From NCBI GenBank assembly GCA_045543455.1, contig JAZQMK010000089.1:1-17957 (forward strand): a DNA stretch of 17,957 nt. The letters are read 5' to 3'. Below the pieces are notes generated by a model. That model was not told the origin of the DNA, did not search any database, and saw only the letters and a program-made list of their open reading frames with translations. The stretch comes from SIG291 sp045543455 (lineage in GTDB: Bacteria; Bacillota; Clostridia; Lachnospirales; Lachnospiraceae). A program made the translations under genes and the position numbers. Below are positions 6,644 through 14,347 of this stretch, piece after piece (position 1 is the stretch's first letter; the number at the start of each line of letters is the position of its first letter).

Positions 6644-6672
6644 TTGCAATCTTAAAAAAAATGTGATAGACT
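6644..6672 (+). promoter_or_regulatory. Possible promoter of the lipoprotein gene
   Basis: TTGCAA (6644-6649) is followed after 17 bases by TAGACT (6667-6672), with a TG one base before it (extended -10). Neither hexamer is perfect and the region is AT-rich, so other starts are possible. Confidence 0.4.
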
Positions 6673-6719
6673 ACAACAGTTAATGATTTTTATATATAAA
6701 GTAAGAAAAGAGGGTTAAA

Positions 6720-7793
6720 ATGAAAAGAAAAATTATAGTTACATTTTTATGTCTATTAACATTTTGCACATTAATGGCATGTGGAGAAAAGGAAAAAAAG
6801 CAGGAGCCTACCACAATATCTAGTGGTAAATCTAATAATGAAACAACTGATGCAACAAGTAATAAGCATAAAGTGATAATCGAGGAAAATGATATACTTG
6901 GTATTGTACACAAGTCCGAATATAATGATAAAGCACAAATATTAATAGAAAGAAACTTTTTTGAAGACGGCAGAGTGTTTAGCATAGAAGATTATAAATA
7001 TGATAAAAATGACAATCTAATACAAAAGACCGTTACATACAGTGATGAATCAACCTATAACGAGCTATATGTATATGATTCTGAAAATAATCTTATAAGA
7101 GAAGAACATTACGGAGAAAATCTTAGCCTTACTTCAAAAATGGAATATTCGTATAAGTATGTGGGTAGCAATAAGGAAGTTACACGTATAGAATATGATA
7201 AAAATGGTGTCAAAAAAAGATGTAATATTACCGAATATACTTCAGAAGGTAAAATGCTTAAGGCAACATCAGAAACTTATGACGCGACAAGTAAGTTAAA
7301 AAATTCAATGATTATAAAATATAATGCAGATGAAGAAATTACAGAGATATTACGTGTTGATTCAGAAGGAAAGACTATATCTAGGGTGGTAAGTGAGTAT
7401 AATTCATTTGGTAAAGAGAGTAAAAATATTATTTATGACGAGTCGGGTAATGTAAGCTCTGAAAGTGTATCAGAATATGATTCAAATGGCAATCTTATAT
7501 GTATAAAATATGATGGTAAAATAAACAGTGAGTATCAATATGATAATACAAACTTTTGCGTAAAAGAAATACAATATAGTAATGGTAAAGTATATAAGAC
7601 TGTAGAATATGAAAAGGACAGTAATAACAGAGTAAAGAAAGAAATTAGAAAATCAGAAGATGGTTCAGTAAGCGGATGGCATGAATATGAGTATGATGCA
7701 GATGGTGACTGTATTTCAGAAAAATACTATGGTGATAATGGTGAACTTTCATATGAAATATACAAAAAATACAAAACAATAATAGTGGAATAA
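6720..7793 (+). CDS. Secreted lipoprotein with YD-like tandem repeats, function unknown
   Basis: The 357-aa protein starts with a lipoprotein signal peptide: MKRK, a hydrophobic stretch, then lipobox LMAC with Cys21 as the lipidation site. A charged, Thr/Ser-rich linker (about 22-55) follows. The rest, from about residue 60, is a run of roughly 20-residue imperfect repeats built around Tyr-Asp plus Asn-Gly or a similar turn, for example YDKNDNL, YDSENNL, YDESGNV, YDSNGNL and YDADGDC. This is like the YD/RHS-type strand-turn-strand units that build beta-sheet shells, but there is no Rhs core or toxin domain. An AGAGGG site lies 6 bases before the ATG. It is monocistronic and convergent with the next gene. 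Role is unknown; it is likely anchored on the outer face of the membrane. Confidence 0.8.
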   Translation: MKRKIIVTFLCLLTFCTLMACGEKEKKQEPTTISSGKSNNETTDATSNKHKVIIEENDILGIVHKSEYNDKAQILIERNFFEDGRVFSIEDYKYDKNDNLIQKTVTYSDESTYNELYVYDSENNLIREEHYGENLSLTSKMEYSYKYVGSNKEVTRIEYDKNGVKKRCNITEYTSEGKMLKATSETYDATSKLKNSMIIKYNADEEITEILRVDSEGKTISRVVSEYNSFGKESKNIIYDESGNVSSESVSEYDSNGNLICIKYDGKINSEYQYDNTNFCVKEIQYSNGKVYKTVEYEKDSNNRVKKEIRKSEDGSVSGWHEYEYDADGDCISEKYYGDNGELSYEIYKKYKTIIVE

Positions 7794-7799
7794 GTGAAC

Positions 7800-7833
7800 A
7801 AATCGCTGTAGGTCTAGTACCTGCAGCGATTTT
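7800..7833. terminator. Shared terminator between convergent genes, with a stop codon in its loop
   Basis: A 14-bp stem (7800-7813 with 7819-7832, one T-G wobble) closes a five-base loop CTAGT. TTTT follows on the plus strand. The loop holds the TAG stop of the minus-strand glycosyltransferase (7814-7816). The minus-strand T-tract is weak, so this works mainly for the lipoprotein gene. Confidence 0.7.
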
Positions 7834-9406
7834 CCATTCCATTTATATAAGCTCCGTTGGATATGTTAATAAATTTAGTATCTTTACAAGATGATATTCT
7901 TTGTTCTATCCATTTTCTATAAAGGTTTAAGTTATTTGCGGTTTTTACTGTGCCTCCGGAAACAGAACGAACTGTAAATAAAGAATTACCTTCCGTACTA
8001 CGACCATTAAAAGCATGAGACTGATTATTTGTGTATGCTAAATCAAGTCCAAAGCAGGTAAGACTGGCGAAATTATAACGTATTGCCATATCTATAACAA
8101 AGGTAGATACAGAACCGCCACTTTCAAATAAAGTATATGACTGTTCTTTTGCTAATTGTTCGGCTGCTTCGTAGCCCATCTGTAATGCTATATAGCGTGG
8201 ATTGCTAAAGCAATTAGTCGCAGTAAAGGAAGCGGTTGATATATATATTAGAGAAGCATCAGATATGCAATCTCTAATATGTGCTACCATTCCCGGCTTG
8301 CAGTCGATGATTATTACATAATTAGGACTGATATCATTTTCTAATAAAGAACGATATACCGTGCTTGCACATAAAAGTATAGTGGTTTTATCTGTAAGCA
8401 TATTTTTAATGTCCTTAAGGTTGTCGGCTAAAGAAGGACCACCACCGGCGTATATAACATTTTTTCCTACAAACATATTTTTAATAGAGTCTATGTTTTT
8501 GTCATTTAAGCGCATATTCATATAATAATTGTAATTGATGTGCTTAAGCTGGGCAAGAACTGAGTTTTGCTGTATAAAATAGTTATGTATCAGTTGTTTA
8601 ACCTCTGGATTTTTAAGGGCTAAAAGGCTTGGGTGGTGTACAATAAATGTAGCATCAGGATTGTCTATATATTTTGCAATATCAGTTTCACTACAATGCA
8701 CGATATTAAGGCCTACGCGTCTTAGTAATGGGCCTAAATCAATATGTTTAAATGCAGTAGCTAAAACTTCTAAATTTGTCTCTACTATTGTTATTTTATA
8801 ACGAAGATCAATGGTGCTTAATGCGTAAGGTAAGTAACCAAGACCCAAACCTAATATCACATATTCAAAACAGTCAGGTTTTACATACTGTTTGGCAAGC
8901 TTTAGTGCTTCTTCCATAGGATCCTTATTAGAATGATAATAAAATTCAGTGTTGCCTTTATATTTTATAGTTGGAAAACCTAAAGAAGTATATTCTAAAT
9001 CAAAATCTTTAGAAGGTATGGGTACATTTTGTAACAATGATTTGAAGGGAAATGCTTTTTTGTTAGAAAAATTAGCATCTTCAAAATCAAAGGCTTCATA
9101 AGGTGTATAAGCCGCCATATACTCATTTAACAAAAGGTCAATATCAGGCAGAAAATTAAGCTCAATAATATCGGCCAATAAAATATAATCCAAATTTTGT
9201 TGAGCTGTCATTATATCCTGTAAAGTATTGGCCATTGCTGTAATAAAATCGGTAATAGGCGCAATATCAGTATCAGTGATTAGTGTATTAATCTTGGCAA
9301 TAAGATTTTTAAGGGAAATCTGACCGTTATGGAAGTCCTGAATACGATGGTAATTAATAACTTCATTTGCAGTTTGTTTTAAATTAGCAAGAAAAACAAT
9401 GTTCAT
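7814..9406 (-). CDS. Maf-type (DUF115/MptE-like) motility-associated glycosyltransferase family protein
   Basis: The 530-aa protein matches the Maf/DUF115 family, whose studied members transfer nonulosonic acid sugars to flagellin. An N-terminal all-alpha part (about 1-175) precedes a Rossmann-like region with LGLGLGYLP (185-192). The DUF115 core then begins with YAGGGPSLADNL (319-330) and continues to a conserved FGLDLAYTNNQSHAFNGR segment (452-469), both hallmark blocks. No signal peptide or membrane segment is seen. GGGAGGC lies upstream of the ATG. Its last codons form one arm of the terminator shared with the lipoprotein gene. No flagellin, nonulosonate-synthesis or other motility gene is in the window, so the target glycoprotein is unknown and flagellin is only the family precedent. 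Confidence 0.8.
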   Translation of the reverse strand: MNIVFLANLKQTANEVINYHRIQDFHNGQISLKNLIAKINTLITDTDIAPITDFITAMANTLQDIMTAQQNLDYILLADIIELNFLPDIDLLLNEYMAAYTPYEAFDFEDANFSNKKAFPFKSLLQNVPIPSKDFDLEYTSLGFPTIKYKGNTEFYYHSNKDPMEEALKLAKQYVKPDCFEYVILGLGLGYLPYALSTIDLRYKITIVETNLEVLATAFKHIDLGPLLRRVGLNIVHCSETDIAKYIDNPDATFIVHHPSLLALKNPEVKQLIHNYFIQQNSVLAQLKHINYNYYMNMRLNDKNIDSIKNMFVGKNVIYAGGGPSLADNLKDIKNMLTDKTTILLCASTVYRSLLENDISPNYVIIIDCKPGMVAHIRDCISDASLIYISTASFTATNCFSNPRYIALQMGYEAAEQLAKEQSYTLFESGGSVSTFVIDMAIRYNFASLTCFGLDLAYTNNQSHAFNGRSTEGNSLFTVRSVSGGTVKTANNLNLYRKWIEQRISSCKDTKFINISNGAYINGMENRCRY

Positions 9407-9433
9407 AAGTGCCTCCCAAATATTTATGTAAAA

Positions 9434-9462
9434 ATTATACTACAAAATAAAAGGAATTTCTA
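9434..9462 (-). promoter_or_regulatory. Likely promoter of the Maf-type gene
   Basis: On the minus strand a consensus TATAAT (plus 9434-9439) lies 17 bases from a weak -35, TAGAAA (plus 9457-9462). It is divergent from the transporter promoter, which begins only 10 bp further right. Confidence 0.55.
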
Positions 9463-9472
9463 CATTTTACTA

Positions 9473-9501
9473 TTGATTTACATCAAAATGGCGTATACAA
9501 T
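9473..9501 (+). promoter_or_regulatory. Likely promoter of the AEC transporter gene
   Basis: TTGATT (9473-9478) and TACAAT (9496-9501) are 17 bases apart, 25 bases before the ATG at 9527. Confidence 0.55.
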
Positions 9502-9526
9502 AAGTAGGTGAAAAAGGAGAATAGAA

Positions 9527-10468
9527 ATGGATAGTTTTATATATAGCATTAATGCAACGGTGCCTATATTTCTTATAATGATTTTAGGCTATATTCTAAA
9601 GAAGAAAAATATGTTTAATGAGGATTTCTGTCAGGCTTCTAATAAATTTGTATATTCCATAGGCCTGCCTGTAATGGTATTTAATGATTTGGCATTTGAA
9701 AATTTTAGAGAAGTATTTGATTTGAAATTTGTTCTCTATTGTATGATTATTACAACAGTAAGCTTTTTTGTTATATGGTTTGTGGCGGAAATGTTTTTGA
9801 AGGACAAAGGCATGATAGGAAGCTTTGTACAGGGCTCTTTTAGAAGCAGTGCGGCGGTGCTTGGCCTTGCCTTTATTCATAGTGTATACTCTAATGCAGG
9901 TATGGGACCACTTATGATTCTTGCTGCAGTTCCTTTATATAATATATTTTCGGTACTGATTCTTACTTTAAAAGGAGCAGGTGCAGATAAGGAAAAGACT
10001 ATAAAGAAAGCATTTATAAATGTACTTAAAAATCCAATTATAATAGCTATTGGCTTAGGACTTATAGCATCCCTAATTGAGATAGAGTTTCCTGTTATTG
10101 CAGTTAAATCTATGGATTATTTGGGACGTATGACTACACCTTTAGCGCTTTTATGTATAGGTGCAGGCTTTGATGGAAAGGCGGCAATTAAGAAAATAAA
10201 ACCAACAGTGGCTGCTACATTTATAAAACTGATTCTTCTTCCTGCAATAGGACTGCCGATAGCTATAGCATTAGGATTTAGGGATCAGGCACTTATGGCA
10301 ATCATAATAATGTTAGCTTCACCGGCAACTATAAGCGGATATATTATGGCGAAGAATACTAATAATGATGCAGTTCTTTCTTCGGGAATTATAGTTTTAT
10401 CTACGGTTGTGTCATCATTTACACTGACATTTATAATATATTTGCTCAGACTTGGAAGTTTTATTTAA
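9527..10468 (+). CDS. Auxin efflux carrier (AEC) family transporter
   Basis: A 313-aa integral membrane protein with about ten predicted helices in the two-bundle arrangement of the AEC/BART superfamily. Family members in bacteria carry malate, malonate and other organic anions. The opening block SINATVPIFLIMILGY and the closing segment with MIIMLASPATISGYIMAKNTNND (written here to show the conserved proline and glycine turn) are typical. Length is normal. AAAGGAG lies 9 bases upstream of the ATG. The gene is monocistronic between its own promoter and that of scfA, and no strong terminator follows. The substrate cannot be assigned from sequence. Confidence 0.85.
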   Translation: MDSFIYSINATVPIFLIMILGYILKKKNMFNEDFCQASNKFVYSIGLPVMVFNDLAFENFREVFDLKFVLYCMIITTVSFFVIWFVAEMFLKDKGMIGSFVQGSFRSSAAVLGLAFIHSVYSNAGMGPLMILAAVPLYNIFSVLILTLKGAGADKEKTIKKAFINVLKNPIIIAIGLGLIASLIEIEFPVIAVKSMDYLGRMTTPLALLCIGAGFDGKAAIKKIKPTVAATFIKLILLPAIGLPIAIALGFRDQALMAIIIMLASPATISGYIMAKNTNNDAVLSSGIIVLSTVVSSFTLTFIIYLLRLGSFI

Positions 10469-10493
10469 AAAATACTTTTATTATTTAAAAAGC

Positions 10494-10510
10494 TATGATA
10501 TAATATCATA
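10494..10510 (+). promoter_or_regulatory. scfA promoter: extended -10 inside a perfect palindrome
   Basis: TGATATAAT (10496-10504) is a textbook extended -10 with no good -35 at 16-18 bp. The box is embedded in a perfect inverted repeat, TATGATAT-A-ATATCATA (10494-10510). The palindrome could be an operator for a dimeric regulator or a by-product of AT-rich promoter sequence. Transcription would start near 10511. Confidence 0.6.
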
Positions 10511-10536
10511 AGTTAATAGCATAGGAGGTAAAAGCT

Positions 10537-10683
10537 GTGAAACACATTAAGACAATTAAGACACAGATTTTAAAGGATACAATGAAGCATGGTGGTTGTG
10601 GAGAATGCCAGACATCTTGCCAGTCAGCATGTAAGACTTCTTGTACAGTTGGTAATCAGAGCTGTGAGAATAAGAACAATTAA
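10537..10683 (+). CDS. scfA: SCIFF peptide precursor (six cysteines in forty-five; ranthipeptide)
   Basis: A 48-codon ORF beginning with GTG, eight bases after AGGAGG (10523-10528). The leader half starts MKHIKTIKTQ and contains no cysteine. The core half has six cysteines at residues 21, 24, 28, 32, 36 and 43, including the near-invariant CQSACKTSCTV block of the SCIFF family. In the studied homologue CteA a thioether joins Cys32 to Thr37; here Cys32 and Thr37 stand at the same numbers. The product should be modified by ScfB next door to a non-alpha thioether (ranthipeptide). No dedicated peptidase or exporter gene is beside it, and the physiological role of SCIFF peptides is poorly known. 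Length, cysteine pattern and neighbour make the call firm. Confidence 0.96.
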   Translation: MKHIKTIKTQILKDTMKHGGCGECQTSCQSACKTSCTVGNQSCENKNN

Positions 10684-10733
10684 TTGAGTAGAGAGTGTTT
10701 TGTGCACTCTCTATTTTGTGTATAACTCAATTA
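10681..10733 (+). terminator. Two-tier intercistronic stem-loop between scfA and scfB (attenuator or processing site)
   Basis: The outer helix TAATTGAGT (10681-10689) pairs with ACTCAATTA (10725-10733), and the inner helix TAGAGAGTG (10689-10697) pairs with CACTCTCTA (10705-10713). ATTTTG follows the inner stem, a weak T-tract. The structure starts on the scfA stop codon. A partial terminator here would give many peptide transcripts per maturase transcript, a common RiPP arrangement. Confidence 0.6.
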
Positions 10734-10755
10734 AATAATTGGAATGGAGATTAGT

Positions 10756-12117
10756 ATGGTTCATCAATATAAAAACAATGGCTATAACATTTTATTAGAT
10801 GTTAACAGTTCGGCTGTACATGTAGTTGATGATATAGTGTATGATATGGTTCCTTTGTTTGAAGAAAAGGAGCTTAGTGAAATATGTGATATATTAAAGG
10901 ATAAATATGCAGAAGAAGAGATTAGAGAAGCATATGAAGAGATTAAAGAATTAAAGGAAGCAGGAATGCTTTTTACAGAAGATATTTACGAGCCTTACAT
11001 CAAGGATATTAAGCTTAAGGATACAGTGGTTAAGGCATTGTGTTTACATATTGCCCATGATTGTAACCTTGCTTGTAAATATTGCTTTGCAGAAGAAGGC
11101 GAGTACCATGGAAGAAGAGCTTTAATGAGCTTTGAAGTTGGTAAAAAGGCACTTGATTTTTTAGTTGCACATTCAGGAGCGCGTAAGAATTTAGAAGTTG
11201 ACTTCTTTGGTGGAGAGCCACTTATGAATTTTGAAGTGGTTAAGCAGATAGTTGAATATGGAAGAAGTCTTGAAGAAAAACACAATAAGAAATTTAGATT
11301 TACTCTTACTACTAATGGTGTGTTGCTTAATGATGATATTATTGAGTATGCAAACAAGGAAATGTCTAATGTGGTACTTAGTGTTGACGGACGTAAGGAA
11401 GTTCACGACTATATGAGACCATTTAGAAATGGTAAAGGAAGCTATGACCTTGTAATGCCAAAGTTTAAAAAGGTGGCAGAGAGTCGTAATCAGTTAAATT
11501 ATTACGTAAGAGGTACATTTACACATCATAATCTTGATTTTTGTGCTGATGTATTAAGCCTTGCAGATGAAGGCTTTGAGCAGATTTCCGTAGAACCTGT
11601 TGTGGCAGCAGATACAGAAGAATATGCAATTAAGCAGGAAGATATTCCAAAGATTTGTGAGGAATATGATAAGCTTGCAGCAGAGCTTCTTAAGAGAAAG
11701 ATAGAAAAGAGAGGCTTTAATTTCTTCCACTTTATGATAGATTTAGAAGGCGGCCCATGTGTGGCTAAGCGTTTATCAGGCTGTGGTTCAGGCTGTGAAT
11801 ATTTAGCAGTTACACCTTGGGGTGATTTATATCCATGTCATCAGTTTGTAGGTGAAGATGGTTTCCTTATGGGTAACGTAGATGATGGAATTACTAAGCC
11901 AGAGCTTGTTGACAAGTTTAAGGCATGCAATGTTTATTCTAAAGAAAAATGTAAGAATTGCTTTGCTAAATTTTATTGTAGCGGGGGCTGTGCAGCTAAC
12001 TCGTACAAGTTCCATGGGGATATTAATAATGCATATGATATTGGCTGTGAACTTCAAAGAAAAAGAGTTGAATGTGCGATTATGATTAAAGCTGGTCTTA
12101 TGACTAGAGAAGAGTAG
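10756..12117 (+). CDS. scfB: SCIFF radical SAM maturase (thioether-forming, SPASM domain)
   Basis: Radical SAM enzyme that builds the thioether in the SCIFF peptide. From the chosen start the protein has 453 residues. The N-terminal part (about 1-90) has the size and position of the peptide-binding RRE-like domain. The cluster motif CNLACKYC (C103, C107, C110) marks the SAM domain, FFGGEPL follows, and the C-terminal SPASM region supplies further cysteines for auxiliary clusters (CGSGCEY, YPCHQF, CKNCFAKFYCSGGC, IGCELQ). I chose ATG 10756 (MVHQYKNNGYN, the usual family N-terminus), since GGAG (10746-10749) sits 6 bases upstream. ATG 10744 adds four residues but has no good site. It is 14 bases before secDF and probably in the same transcript. 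Confidence 0.96.
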   Translation: MVHQYKNNGYNILLDVNSSAVHVVDDIVYDMVPLFEEKELSEICDILKDKYAEEEIREAYEEIKELKEAGMLFTEDIYEPYIKDIKLKDTVVKALCLHIAHDCNLACKYCFAEEGEYHGRRALMSFEVGKKALDFLVAHSGARKNLEVDFFGGEPLMNFEVVKQIVEYGRSLEEKHNKKFRFTLTTNGVLLNDDIIEYANKEMSNVVLSVDGRKEVHDYMRPFRNGKGSYDLVMPKFKKVAESRNQLNYYVRGTFTHHNLDFCADVLSLADEGFEQISVEPVVAADTEEYAIKQEDIPKICEEYDKLAAELLKRKIEKRGFNFFHFMIDLEGGPCVAKRLSGCGSGCEYLAVTPWGDLYPCHQFVGEDGFLMGNVDDGITKPELVDKFKACNVYSKEKCKNCFAKFYCSGGCAANSYKFHGDINNAYDIGCELQRKRVECAIMIKAGLMTREE

Positions 12118-12131
12118 AAAGGAAGAATATT

Positions 12132-14309
12132 ATGGGTAAAAAAATATGTAAGCTTGTTCTTTTGATAGTAGCGTTTTTAGGAATTGCTTATGCAGCATAT
12201 TTTGGTTTTGGTAAGGATAAATACGGTAGCGCCAGTGACATAAAATTAGGCTTGGATTTAAATGGTGGTATCAGTATTACATTTGAGACAAAGGAAGAAA
12301 ATCCTTCTAAACAGGATATGGATGATACTATATATAAGCTTTCACAAAGAATTCAACAATATAGTACAGAAGCTTTAGTATATCAGGAAGGTGACAACAG
12401 AATTAACGTTGAAATTCCTTTGAAAAATGTTGATACAGCATCAGCAACAGCTATATTAGAAGAACTTGGTAAACCGGGTTCGTTGGAGTTTGTGGATTCA
12501 GACAAGAATGTAATTATTACAGGTTCTGATGTAAAGGCAGCTCAGGCTAAATATTATAATGACAATTCAGGTAATGTAAAATATATGGTAGCCCTTACTC
12601 TTACAGAAGAGGGTGCTAAAAAATTTGGTGATGGAACAGAAAGAGTTTCAGCAAAGGCAAATTCATCGGACAGATATATTAGTATTATTTATGATGGTGA
12701 AGAATTTAGCCGTCCTACATGTAGTGAAAGAATAGACGGAGGAGAAGTATCAATTGATAACATTAGCTCAATTGAGGAAGCTACAAAGATTGCTTCTACA
12801 ATTAGAATTGGTGCAATTCCACTTGAATTACAGGTTATCCGTTCTAACATTGTTGCGGCACAATTAGGTTCAGATGCTATTGGCACAGGCCTTATGGCAG
12901 GTTTAATTGGTATGATTATAATTGTTGTATTTATGTGCGCATATTATAGAGTACCGGGCTTTGCAGCAAGTATTGCATTAATAATGTATGTAGCGATGGT
13001 AGTATTTACAGTAAGTGCATTTGATATTACACTTACATTGCCTGGTATAGCAGGTATAGTACTTACAATAGGTATGGCGGTAGATGCAAATGTAATTATA
13101 TTTGCCAGAATTAGAGAAGAAATTGCTAACGGTTACAGTGCCGAGGGTGCTATAAAAGCCGGTTTTTCTAAGGCTACATCAGCTATTTTGGATGGTAATA
13201 TTACAACCTTAATAGCAGCTGCAGTTTTATATGCAATGGGTACAGGAAGTGTAAGAGGATTTGCTTCTACACTTGCATTAGGTACAGCATTATCAATGTT
13301 TACAGCATTAGTAGTTACAAGATTTATATTAAAGCTTTTCTGTGAGTTAGGCTGTAAATCACCTAAATTATATGGAACTGAAAAGGCAAGAAAACCAATC
13401 AACTTTATTGGTAAGAAAAACATTTGCTTTATCATATCAGTAGCAGTTATTCTTATTGGTATTGGTGCTATGGTAATTAATGGAACAGGTAAAAAAGGTA
13501 TCCTTAACTGGGGTATTGAGTTTGCCGGCGGTACATCAACAAGTGTAATATTTAATGAAAATATACCTCAGGAAACATTAGAAAAAGATGTAAAACCAAT
13601 AGTTTCAGATATTATTAAGTCAAATGAAATCTTATTCCAAAAGGTAGCTGACTCTAATGAAGTTGTAATTAAGACTAGAGAGCTTACAATGGAAGAAGGA
13701 GAAAAGATTAATAAAGCTATCGTAGAAAAATATGGAGTAGACAAATCTTTAGTTACATCTCAAAGTATTTCTTCAACCATAAGTAATGAAATGAAGGGGG
13801 ATGCTCTTATTGCAGTTGGACTTGCTACTGTTGCAATGCTTATCTATATTTGGTTTAGATTTAGCAACATACGTTTTGCTTCAAGTGCAGTTATAGCATT
13901 AGTTCATGATGTTCTTATTGTTATGGGATTCTATGCAATTGCAAGACTTACAGTAGGTAACACATTTGTAGCGTGTATGCTTACCGTAGTTGGTTATTCA
14001 ATTAATGCAACAATTGTTATTTTTGACAGAATTAGAGAAAATATGGCTGAAGCAGGCAAGAATCCTGATTTGGCAAATGTTGTAAACGCAAGTATAACTC
14101 AGACCATAACAAGAACAATTAATTCATCACTTACTACAGTTGTTATGCTTGTTACATTATTCATATTTGGTGTTACATCAATAAGAGAATTCGCATTACC
14201 AATTCTTATAGGTGTAGTTTGTGGTACATACTCATCAGTATGCTTAACAGGCGGTTTGTGGTATGTATTTATGAAAGCATTTCCACCTAAGGATGATGAT
14301 GAAGATTAA
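12132..14309 (+). CDS. secDF: Protein translocase subunit SecDF (natural fusion)
   Basis: SecD and SecF help SecYEG-dependent export by using the proton motive force. They are fused here in one 725-aa chain. The SecD half (about 1-410) has a first helix at 5-26, LGLDLNGG (39-46), a shortened periplasmic P1 region to about 230, and the RND-type helix 4 motif GMAVDANV (D318). The SecF half begins near 425, with WGIEFAGGTS (460-469), VHDVLIV (D593) and GYSINATIVIFDRIREN (621-637). Family members usually have SIND at the last motif; here Ala626 replaces that Asp. AAAGGAAG lies upstream of the ATG. The gene sits between scfB and recJ with no terminator on either side, consistent with one operon. 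Confidence 0.95.
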   Translation: MGKKICKLVLLIVAFLGIAYAAYFGFGKDKYGSASDIKLGLDLNGGISITFETKEENPSKQDMDDTIYKLSQRIQQYSTEALVYQEGDNRINVEIPLKNVDTASATAILEELGKPGSLEFVDSDKNVIITGSDVKAAQAKYYNDNSGNVKYMVALTLTEEGAKKFGDGTERVSAKANSSDRYISIIYDGEEFSRPTCSERIDGGEVSIDNISSIEEATKIASTIRIGAIPLELQVIRSNIVAAQLGSDAIGTGLMAGLIGMIIIVVFMCAYYRVPGFAASIALIMYVAMVVFTVSAFDITLTLPGIAGIVLTIGMAVDANVIIFARIREEIANGYSAEGAIKAGFSKATSAILDGNITTLIAAAVLYAMGTGSVRGFASTLALGTALSMFTALVVTRFILKLFCELGCKSPKLYGTEKARKPINFIGKKNICFIISVAVILIGIGAMVINGTGKKGILNWGIEFAGGTSTSVIFNENIPQETLEKDVKPIVSDIIKSNEILFQKVADSNEVVIKTRELTMEEGEKINKAIVEKYGVDKSLVTSQSISSTISNEMKGDALIAVGLATVAMLIYIWFRFSNIRFASSAVIALVHDVLIVMGFYAIARLTVGNTFVACMLTVVGYSINATIVIFDRIRENMAEAGKNPDLANVVNASITQTITRTINSSLTTVVMLVTLFIFGVTSIREFALPILIGVVCGTYSSVCLTGGLWYVFMKAFPPKDDDED

Positions 14310-14347
14310 TTTAAATCGGTAAGAACGCTCAGATATGGAGGATTAAT

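Noticed and set aside
10744..10755. Upstream ATG as start of scfB, adding MEIS.
   Set aside because: It lacks a ribosome binding site, whereas GGAG lies at ideal distance from ATG 10756, where the conserved family N-terminus begins.
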